Below are positions 10,023 to 17,034 of a stretch of DNA of 64,000 nucleotides, piece after piece. The first letter of the stretch is position 1. Each line of letters starts with the position of its first letter. Both the position numbers and the translations under genes were made by a program. Location of the stretch: the NCBI GenBank assembly GCA_049487715.1, contig CP150547.1, forward strand, positions 310,001 to 374,000, given 5' to 3'. The notes under the pieces were generated by a model. The model worked only from the letters and a program-made list of their open reading frames with translations. It was not told the origin of the DNA and did no database searches. The stretch is from Pycnococcus provasolii. Taxonomy: Eukaryota; Chlorophyta; Pseudoscourfieldiophyceae; Pseudoscourfieldiales.

Positions 10023-10079
10023 ACACCATGTAACGAACGAGGGGAGTTCTGTGGTATATCCCCGACCAATCTTTCCGTT

Positions 10080-10290
10080 CACGGAGGATTATAAAAATAT
10101 ATTTTCCGACTATTTTCCCAGTTCAGGGAATCCCCCGATGGACTAACTTTTAGGACTGGGTGGTATAGAAATTCTATTTTCCGACCATTTTCCCCATTCA
10201 GGGGATTTCCCCCGATGGACTATTTCCCTGGTATAGGGGGTGTTTGAAATTTTTTTCGCCCTCCCCGACCATTTTCCCCGTTATGAAGAG
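10080..10290. repeat. Imperfect tandem duplication inside the transposon
   Basis: TATTTTCCGAC(T/C)ATTTTCCC followed by CAGGG and CCCCGATGGACTA occurs at ~10097-10145 and ~10178-10226, with a third partial copy (CCCCGACCATTTTCCCC) near 10262. Noncoding. Confidence 0.7.
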
Positions 10291-10432
10291 CCCAACTTTG
10301 GCGCCCTGTGCGCCGCCGTGAGCGTCCTGGCGAGCTTGCCGCTTGAGGCCATAAAGAGCAACTCATGGCTTTCGATAGCACCAGAACCACGTCAAACGGC
10401 CAAGGGACGGCTCCCCGGCAGTCGTGCACGTA

Positions 10433-10459
10433 AAAATCTCGTTTTAGGTCGGACCAGCC
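10433..10459 (-). repeat. Right terminal inverted repeat (27-bp exact core)
   Basis: Reverse complement of 9009-9035, followed outward by CCTTTAAAAAAAAGGCTG, which mirrors the T-run outside the left copy. Confidence 0.85.
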
Positions 10460-10476
10460 CTTTAAAAAAAAGGCTG

Positions 10477-10868
10477 AAAACGCGAAACGCATGAGAAGTG
10501 TTAACGCTGATCGAGCCTGAGCGTCGTCGTCGGTGATGAGGAAGTGAGGAAATGCCTTCAACAACGCGGTACAACAACGCGGTACAACAACGGCGACGCT
10601 GCATCATTGCATCAACGGTGAATTGCTGTGAATGGTGATCAAGTTCAGCATCGTCTTGATCATCGTCTTCCTGATGACCACCGTCTTCGGCGTACGTGAT
10701 GATGAGCCCACTCACTGCCCAGCAGGCAGTGAGTGCACCTCGGCGCACCGCATGCAGGTGAGCACGCAGCTTACGATTCACCTGCCTGCCTGACAGTAAG
10801 CTATACTGAACTGAACTGAACTGAACTGAGCTATACAACACGCACGTACTTATAACTTATAAGCTTAT
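10477..10868. other. Upstream region of the TIR-like/TPR gene
   Basis: No gene seen. Contains direct repeats of CAACGCGGTACAA near 10560, a GGCAGTGAGTGCACC stretch near 10727, and five tandem ACTGA units at about 10804-10829. The start codon is preceded by an AT-rich segment ATAACTTATAAGCTTATATG. Confidence 0.5.
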
Positions 10869-13800
10869 ATGATGGCGTCGCGCGTCGTGCCGTTCCCTGT
10901 CCCTGCGTCTGCGCAGGCGTCTTTGCCTTTGTCTCCAGACCCGGACGATGACGATACCACTGATGCAGAAGAAAGGAGAGGAGTCAAATCAACATCAGGC
11001 ACTTTGGAGGAGGGAAATACGCAAGCGTTCCCGCGACGTGGCGTGCGTCTGGCGTGGCTAAGACAATTTGTCGACGCATGCAAACAGAAAAGGTATACGT
11101 GGACCGCGAAAGACTTCCTTAAGGCGGAACATGGCGGAGGGGCGGATGATGTCTTGCAAGTCACTACAGACAACTTGCAAGAGCACCGCACGCGCATGAA
11201 CGCCGCGGGCAAGGATGGTGACGGAAAACCCACAACAGTGCAGTACGCGGATATCCCGTTCGAGCTCATGACGACGAACGACGTGTGCTTTGGTATCGTT
11301 AAGCCTGCGACGGAACACGTCAAAACGTCGTACGCCGAAATGCTTAGCAACACAGAACCTCGTGAAGTAAACGAAGCGACGGTGTTCGTGTCGCACGCGT
11401 GGAAGTTCACATTCGTTAATGTCGTTGACGCGCTCAGCAGCCTCTCCGAGAATGCTTTCGTGTGGTTCGACGTGTTTACCGTTAACCAGCACGCGAGCTT
11501 GCAAGTGCCGCCCGACTGGTGGTTCACGACGTTCAAGGAGGCAGTCGCGAGTATCGGTCACACCGTGCTGATTTTGATGCCTTGGGACGATCCCATTCCG
11601 CTTACGCGCGCGTGGTGCATCTGGGAGATTCTAAGTACGATTGATGACGGTAAGCCGAAGCTTGAGATTTGTTTACCAGAGGTGGAGCAGAAGGCGTTCG
11701 CCGACTTCTTGGTGGAGGAGGGCGCAGGTAAGGTGATTGTGAAGATGGTCGGCATGGACGTGCAGCGCGCCGAGGCGTGGAAGAAGGAGGATCGTGACGC
11801 CATTCTCAATGCGGTGAAAGTTTACCCAGGTGGCGCGTCTGAGGTGAACAAGCTCATTAAGGACGAGATGCGAAGCTGGGTGGTGGAGAGCGCGATTCGT
11901 GCGTTGGACTCTTTGGATGTGGAGAAACGAGCGACATCTAAGCTGTTGATGAGCGTCGCGGACTTGCTTTATAAACAAGGCAAGCACGACGACGCCGAGC
12001 CGCTGTACCGCGAGGCGCTCGACGGTCGTCGTCGTGAGCTCGGCGATACGCATCCGGACACACTTAACTCCATCAACAATCTCGCGTACTTGCTCTGGCA
12101 ACAAAGGCAACAAAGCAAGTACGCCGACGCGGAGCTGCTGTTACGCGAGGCGCTCGACGGTCGTCGTCGCGAGCTCGGCGATGCGCATCCAGACACGCTT
12201 ATGTCCATCAACAACCTCGCGGTCTTGCTCATGAATCAACGCAAGTACGCCGACGCGGAGCCGCTGTACCGCGAGGCGCTCGACGGTCGGCGTCGCGAGC
12301 TCGGCGATGCGCATCCAGACACGCTCGCCTCCATCAACAACCTCGCTGCCTTGCTCAAGAATCAAGGCAAGTACGCCGATGCGGAGCCGCTGTACCGCGA
12401 GGCGCTCGACGGTTTTCGTCGCGAGCTCGGCGATGCGCACCCGAATACGTTAGCCTCCATCAACAACCTCGCGATCTTGCTCAAGGATCAAGCCAAGTAC
12501 GCCGACGCCGAGGCGCTGTACCGCGAGGCGCTCGACGGTCGGCGTCGCGAGCTCGGCGATGCGCATCCAGACACGCTCGCCTCCATCAACAACCTCGCGG
12601 TCTTGCTCATGAATCAACGCAAGTACGCCGACGCGGAGCCGCTGTACCGCGAGGCGCTCGACGGTCGTCGTCGCGAGCTCGGCGATGCGCATCCAGACAC
12701 GCTTATGTCCATCAACAACCTCGCGGTCTTGCTCATGAATCAACGCAAGTACGCCGACGCGGAGCCGCTGTACCGCGAGGCGCTCGACGGTCGGCGTCGC
12801 GAGCTCGGCGATGCGCATCCAGACACGCTCGCCTCCATCAACAACCTCGCTGCCTTGCTCAAGAATCAAGGCAAGTACGCCGATGCGGAGCCGCTGTACC
12901 GCGAGGCGCTCGACGGTTTTCGTCGCGAGCTCGGCGATGCGCACCCGAATACGTTAGCCTCCATCAACAACCTCGCGATCTTGCTCAAGGATCAAGCCAA
13001 GTACGCCGACGCCGAGGCGCTGTACCGCGAGGCGCTCGACGGTCGTCGTCGCGAGCTCGGCGATGCGCATCCAGACACGCTTATGTCCATCAACAACCTC
13101 GCGGTCTTGCTCATGAATCAAGGCAAGTACGCCGACGCGGAGCTGCTGTTACGCGAGGCGCTCGACGGTCGTCGTCGCGAGCTCGGCGATGCGCATCCAG
13201 ACACGCTTATGTCCATCAACAACCTCGCGGTCTTGCTCATGAATCAACGCAAGTACGCCGACGCGGAGCCGCTGTACCGCGAGGCGCTCGACGGTCGGCG
13301 TCGCGAGCTCGGCGATGCGCATCCAGACACGCTCGCCTCCATCAACAACCTCGCTGCCTTGCTCAAGAATCAAGGCAAGTACGCCGATGCGGAGGCGCTG
13401 TACCGCGAGGCGCTCGACGGTTTTCGTCGCGAGCTCGGCGATGCGCACCCGAATACGTTAGCCTCCATCAACAACCTCGCGATCTTGCTCAAGGATCAAG
13501 CCAAGTACGCCGACGCCGAGGCGCTGTACCGCGAGGCGCTCGACGGATGTCGTCGCGAGCTCGGCGATGCGCATCCAGACACGCTTATGTCCATCAGCAA
13601 CCTCGCGCTCTTGCTCAATGATCAAGGCAAGCACGCCGACGCGGAGCCGCTGTACCGCGAGGCGCTCGACGGTCGTCGTCGCGAGCTCGGCGATGCGCAT
13701 CCAGATTATGCGGCAGCGTGCGAGAATTACGCAATCTTTCTGCTTAAACGTTCGTACTTGGTGAACCTGCTCAAGGTGTATCGTGCATGGCAGTTCTTGT

Positions 13801-13937
13801 ATCGAGCCGCTAGAGCGTACACTGCAACGTACGGCGTATGGAGTATAAGGTCTCTTCTGGCGTGGTTTTGGGTCATCATAATTCCACTTTTTTACGTCGA
13901 GATTGCAGTTTTGCTTTACTTGATCATTGAAGGATAA
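10869..13937 (+). CDS. TIR-like domain plus 14 TPR repeats plus C-terminal membrane helix
   Basis: 1022 aa in one exon from ATG ATG at 10869. Residues ~170-290 form a TIR-like domain: VFVSHAWKFTFVNVVDAL near 172, WFDVFTVNQH, TVLILMPWDDPIPLTRAW, and WCIWEIL, where E253 sits like the catalytic glutamate of TIR NADases (SxWCxxEL). Residues ~366-960 are fourteen kinesin-light-chain-type TPRs of 42 aa (consensus YADAEPLYREALDGRRRELG, then DAHPDTLASINNLAVLL). Residues ~995-1018 are a hydrophobic helix (WFWVIIIPLFYVEIAVLLYL). TIR-like/TPR proteins with this N-terminus occur in algae and other protists, usually annotated only as kinesin light chain or nephrocystin-3; no NB-ARC ATPase is present. TPRs would bind a ligand or oligomerise. 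NADase activity and an immune role are inference. It is next to a transposon and convergent with the EF-hand-like gene. Confidence 0.85.
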   Translation: MMASRVVPFPVPASAQASLPLSPDPDDDDTTDAEERRGVKSTSGTLEEGNTQAFPRRGVRLAWLRQFVDACKQKRYTWTAKDFLKAEHGGGADDVLQVTTDNLQEHRTRMNAAGKDGDGKPTTVQYADIPFELMTTNDVCFGIVKPATEHVKTSYAEMLSNTEPREVNEATVFVSHAWKFTFVNVVDALSSLSENAFVWFDVFTVNQHASLQVPPDWWFTTFKEAVASIGHTVLILMPWDDPIPLTRAWCIWEILSTIDDGKPKLEICLPEVEQKAFADFLVEEGAGKVIVKMVGMDVQRAEAWKKEDRDAILNAVKVYPGGASEVNKLIKDEMRSWVVESAIRALDSLDVEKRATSKLLMSVADLLYKQGKHDDAEPLYREALDGRRRELGDTHPDTLNSINNLAYLLWQQRQQSKYADAELLLREALDGRRRELGDAHPDTLMSINNLAVLLMNQRKYADAEPLYREALDGRRRELGDAHPDTLASINNLAALLKNQGKYADAEPLYREALDGFRRELGDAHPNTLASINNLAILLKDQAKYADAEALYREALDGRRRELGDAHPDTLASINNLAVLLMNQRKYADAEPLYREALDGRRRELGDAHPDTLMSINNLAVLLMNQRKYADAEPLYREALDGRRRELGDAHPDTLASINNLAALLKNQGKYADAEPLYREALDGFRRELGDAHPNTLASINNLAILLKDQAKYADAEALYREALDGRRRELGDAHPDTLMSINNLAVLLMNQGKYADAELLLREALDGRRRELGDAHPDTLMSINNLAVLLMNQRKYADAEPLYREALDGRRRELGDAHPDTLASINNLAALLKNQGKYADAEALYREALDGFRRELGDAHPNTLASINNLAILLKDQAKYADAEALYREALDGCRRELGDAHPDTLMSISNLALLLNDQGKHADAEPLYREALDGRRRELGDAHPDYAAACENYAIFLLKRSYLVNLLKVYRAWQFLYRAARAYTATYGVWSIRSLLAWFWVIIIPLFYVEIAVLLYLIIEG
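12240..13751 (+). repeat. Three 504-bp higher-order repeats (four TPRs each) within the TPR gene
   Basis: Blocks 12240-12743, 12744-13247 and 13248-13751 are in exact 504-bp register and nearly identical. Each has the order ALLKNQGK unit, a DGFRRELG/HPNT unit, an EALYREALDG unit, and an LLMNQ-type unit. The last two units of block 3 have diverged (DGCRRELG, then HPDYAAAC). Two identical minus-strand shadow ORFs 1008 bp apart show how close the copies are. This indicates recent unequal exchange or gene conversion. Confidence 0.92.
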
Positions 13938-14143
13938 TAGCAACTTGGAATGTAACTATCACAGCACACAACTAACTGTAGTGCAATATCTATCCATCTA
14001 TATTAAAATAATGTAAGCATAAAGCACGCTCAGTCAACTCAAATGTTCAAACAACAAGTCACTACAACTAAAGTATTATACGACTCGCAGACCAGGGGAA
14101 TACCCTGCACTCTTCAGGGAGATACCTATACAGTTACAACGGC

Positions 14144-15337
14144 TTAATGCACGAGCGGATGAGGCAGGAGCTCGAGCGTTCGATCCAAGAATGCGACGTA
14201 CTCATCCGCCTCGATGGAGTACGTGTGCAAATCAACGAGCTCGAAGATGGCGTTGAAGAACTGCTCGTAGCTCATGAACTTCATGCCGCCCGCATCGCGC
14301 TGAAAGTCTTTTTTCGCAAGACGCTTCCACTCAGCCTCGTTCACCTGCCTCACGTACTCGCGCGTGTGCTCGTTTTCATGCTCAACGTCGTCGGCGTCCG
14401 CGGGCAGAAGTGCGTGGCCGAGAGCGACAAAAAGTTTTATGTATTCGCTCTTGCCAATCATGCCCTCGGTGCGCGGATCTTTGGCGAACGAATTACTCGA
14501 CCTCTTCGAGGCGCTGCCAGGGCCGCCGCCAAATGCACGACGAGTCGGCGCCGACGCTGAAGTGGCGTCGCTCCGCGACGACAACAGTGTAGCTGCTGAC
14601 ATGATCTTGTTCGCACTCAACGCGGCGAGACGAATTGTGGGCAGAATCGTTTTCTCCACGCGGCGCTTGAACTTGCTGCCAGAGTCCTGCGGACGAAACC
14701 CAACAAATCCAAGCGCAATCCACCAACGCAAGATGGCCTGCTTGATGGTCTCATCTTTCTTCAGAGTTGCTCTGTCACGTCGACACGCGTTCGTCTCCAT
14801 GAGCACGTCGCCCTGCATAGCGAAGGGCACGGCGTCGAGTTCCCCCTCGGTGAGCAAGGTGGCGACGCCCGTCTTCTTCTTTTTGGACTTGAACGTCTTG
14901 CTCGCCCTCAGCACCTGCTCCGCCGTTTTGTGCGCGTGGCTGAGACTCTCCCTCTGCTCCGGCCTGGCGAGGTAGTTTGACCTCGACGTTGGATTTTTCG
15001 TCCCCGAGCTGTACTTCACGTTTAAAAATGCGAGCACGGCGCGTATGCGCTGCGCCGTCTTCCACTTCGTATTCCCTTTCCCGTTGTTGTCAGCATGCGC
15101 CGACTCCCCTCGACGCGCCGCGGCGAGTCTGAGCGCGCCGACGAGTAGTACCTTGAATCCTACGTGCGGCAAGAGCGCGTCAACGGCGGTGCACGCGAGG
15201 TAGGTATCTCTGACGACTGACCAGTGCGCGGAAATGGGCACGTGTCCTGAGCCGTCTGTGAACGTGATTTGTTCCCCTCCCTCGAAGTGGCCAAGCACGT
15301 CGGTTTGCAGCGCGGATTTGCGTAGACGCGCGAGCAT
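14144..15337 (-). CDS. EF-hand-like protein of the protist/flagellar-associated type
   Basis: 397 aa from the ATG at 15337 (MLARLRKSALQTDVLGHFEG); the frame opens slightly upstream but without an ATG. The C-terminal third resembles paired degenerate EF-hands: EGMIGKSEYIKLFVALGHAL, then WKRLAKKDFQRDAGGMKFMS, YEQFFNAIFELVDLHTYSIE and ADEYVAFLDRTLEL. The SYEQFFNAIFELVDxW/H...DADEYVxFL signature recurs in flagellate and ciliate proteins of unknown function. Canonical Ca2+-loop residues are incomplete, so calcium binding is uncertain. The middle is basic (KTFKSKKKKTG, SGSKFKRRVEK). The start is only ~150 bp from the oppositely oriented plastid-targeted gene, so the two likely share a promoter region; CTTAAG lies at 15374-15379. 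Confidence 0.6.
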   Translation of the reverse strand: MLARLRKSALQTDVLGHFEGGEQITFTDGSGHVPISAHWSVVRDTYLACTAVDALLPHVGFKVLLVGALRLAAARRGESAHADNNGKGNTKWKTAQRIRAVLAFLNVKYSSGTKNPTSRSNYLARPEQRESLSHAHKTAEQVLRASKTFKSKKKKTGVATLLTEGELDAVPFAMQGDVLMETNACRRDRATLKKDETIKQAILRWWIALGFVGFRPQDSGSKFKRRVEKTILPTIRLAALSANKIMSAATLLSSRSDATSASAPTRRAFGGGPGSASKRSSNSFAKDPRTEGMIGKSEYIKLFVALGHALLPADADDVEHENEHTREYVRQVNEAEWKRLAKKDFQRDAGGMKFMSYEQFFNAIFELVDLHTYSIEADEYVAFLDRTLELLPHPLVH

Positions 15338-15489
15338 AGTGCCAGGGTTCGCGGGTACTGTAGTGAGTGGCCACTTAAGCACGGTGCGCGAAGTTCACCG
15401 GAGGGACGTGCCAATGGCCGAGTGACACAGACAGGGACCGACCGACCTTGCCAGTTCCCCTGACAAAAAAATGGAAAAACTTTCCCAAG

Positions 15490-16017
15490 ATGCTATCGGG
15501 TTCGAGTTCCTCCCCATTTTGTTGTTGTCACCCCATGGCCATGTTGAACGTTAATGTTGTGCGTGAACGAATAGTGTTACGTCCTTGTAGTGCTTTGGGG
15601 CCGTCGCACAGTAGTGGTGGCAGATCCGTGCAGATCCGTAGTGGTGCCATGGGAAGGCAAGATCATGCGAATCCTTCTCGTGTAGTACCTGCGCTGGGCA
15701 AAGGCGACAATCACACGCCGTCGCGTCGGGATGTGCTCACGCAAAATGTCGCGCTCGGCGTCGTCGTGAACTGCGCGACAATCGCCTTACCGCGGCGTGC
15801 GTTCGCCTCCGAAGAGTCTGCAAGTTCGGGGGGAACGTCGCTATGCGCAAAGTTCAGGCCCAACGACGAAAACTGTGAAAACGTCGAAGGGTGGGCGTAC
15901 CGAATTCTGTCAATCGTCGTTCCCATTGCGCTGGGACTGCCTGGCAGAGAGGAGCGCATACGGCGCATAAACGAGAAGAATAAGGACAAGCAGCTGAAGA
16001 AGCCGTTCGTGAAATGA
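15490..16017 (+). CDS. Small thylakoid-targeted protein with twin-arginine signal, family unknown
   Basis: 175 aa from the ATG at 15490. The first ~75 residues are Ser/Arg/Val-rich and poor in acidic residues, as in a plastid transit peptide. Then comes SRRDVLTQNVALGVVVNCAT followed by IALPRRAFAS, a twin-arginine plus hydrophobic core plus A-x-A cleavage site, the bipartite layout used by Tat-routed thylakoid-lumen or lumen-facing proteins. The mature part (~70 aa) has LCAKFRPNDENCENVEGWAY, a hydrophobic stretch RILSIVVPIALGLP and a Lys-rich tail, so it may be membrane-anchored. I do not recognise the family; a small photosystem-associated subunit is a guess only. It is divergent with the EF-hand-like gene and convergent with the next gene (41 bp). 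Confidence 0.68.
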   Translation: MLSGSSSSPFCCCHPMAMLNVNVVRERIVLRPCSALGPSHSSGGRSVQIRSGAMGRQDHANPSRVVPALGKGDNHTPSRRDVLTQNVALGVVVNCATIALPRRAFASEESASSGGTSLCAKFRPNDENCENVEGWAYRILSIVVPIALGLPGREERIRRINEKNKDKQLKKPFVK

Positions 16018-16058
16018 AATAGTGTTGTTACTTGAATATAAATACATAAATGTGCTTG

Positions 16059-16575
16059 CTAGAAGAATCCGAAGCGTTTTTGTTTCGTTGTGGAGTCAAG
16101 CGCAGCGGCCGTGGTTGCGACGGCTAGTCCGAGCACGTCTTCGTCATCTTGCAGTTGTTCGTCCGAATCTTCTTCGTGGTCAAGGTGCTCTTGTTCAGCC
16201 TCCGCTAATAGGTCCGCGACAAGCACATCTGCGCGAACGTCATCGTCAAGAATGTTGTTTCCATCACGAGCGTTGTGGTCGTCGTTTTTCATCTTCAAAC
16301 GCAAAAGACGTTCCTCCAAGGTCAATGCAACTCCAACTCCTGAATCCCCAGTTGCTTGTGCTGTAGGTACCACAGACGACGAAGCCGATGCCGAAGCCGC
16401 AGATGACGAGCACTTCTTCAACGCCTCTAGTCGTGATTGCAGATTGCTGATTCCTCCTCCTGGGGACGAGTCCCCGAGTCGAGTCGTGTTTCAGCTCCAA
16501 AGTCACTTCTTCGGTACACTTTTGTAGTAACAACAAAACCTCTTCCTCTTCTGAGTTCGAAGATGGAGACGCCAT
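16059..16575 (-). CDS. Small coiled-coil acidic protein, two exons, family unknown
   Basis: Exon 1 is 16520-16575, the intron is 16447-16519 (GTGTACC...AATCAG, 73 nt), and exon 2 is 16059-16446; the total is 147 aa. Splicing is needed because the ATG frame loses sense while the other frame begins with a good heptad segment NLQSRLEALKKCSSSAAS. Later it reads TLEERLLRLKMKNDD and a very acidic part (HLDHEEDSDEQLQDDEDV), ending KQKRFGFF. The short exon 1 encodes MASPSSNSEEEEVLLLLQ, so the helix starts there. No known domain is recognised. The gene is head-to-head with the NUMOD3-type gene (~460 bp apart). Confidence 0.6.
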
Positions 16576-17034
16576 TGTTCTATCTACCACACCACGTAGA
16601 CTAAGATGAATACCGGAGCCGGAGTCAGGCAGTCAGGAGGCACACATCCTAATAACTTCAGTACAGAATATTGTATATTCTATGGCGTAAAGAATCAAGA
16701 ATCAAGAATCGACGGATGGACGAGCCGGAATTCGGTTTTTAAGTTTTGGAACCCCGAATCGGGAATGGTTGAGGTGAATGGTTGTACTCTTAACCCCGAA
16801 TGGTTTATCGTAACCCCTAACCTAACGTGCGAATGGTACTCTAAGAGTAACCCCTAACCGATTCCTCCCTCTTCCTTCTTCCTTTTTCCATTTTCCTGTT
16901 TTTGACTTTTTGGGATTCTTAAAAAATTCTATGGCGCCGTACCTATAGGTGGTCAGGTCATATCATTCTCACGCCCTTCCCTTCCTCGCTCGCTCCGTTT
17001 CTTTGGTCTCGCTCGCGGATGCATAACGGCATTA
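16576..17034. other. Divergent intergenic region (coiled-coil / NUMOD3 genes)
   Basis: No gene seen. 16735-16860 holds repeated AACCCC / ACCCCTAACC and CGAATGG motifs in short inverted and direct copies (ACTCTTAACCCCGAATGG; CTCTAAGAGTAACCCC), including degenerate telomere-like CCCTAACC units. Upstream of the start is a CT-rich stretch (16975-17012). Confidence 0.5.

Larger units (their letters stand above)
8993..10476. mobile_element. Degenerate DNA transposon with ~45-bp terminal inverted repeats
   Basis: An exact 27-bp inverted repeat lies at 9009-9035 and 10433-10459, starting GGCTGGTCCGACC and ending CGAGATTTT. Outside it both ends continue as CAG plus a T-run plus TAAGA/AAAG, extending the match to about 8993 and 10476. 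The ~1.48-kb interior carries a transposase-like C-terminus (9531-10022) and imperfect ~82-bp duplications. The presence of TIRs around a transposase-like frame makes a cut-and-paste DNA element the best reading. The N-terminal part of a normal transposase is absent, so it is non-autonomous. Target-site duplications were not identified. Confidence 0.6.

Noticed and set aside
12141-13448. Identical minus-strand frames at 12141-12440 and 13149-13448
   Set aside because: Identity comes from the 504-bp TPR repeats on the other strand; they are not duplicated genes.
12240-13751. Regularly spaced repeats that might be read as CRISPR-like
   Set aside because: The units are contiguous, in frame, 126 bp long and encode TPRs; there are no variable spacers.
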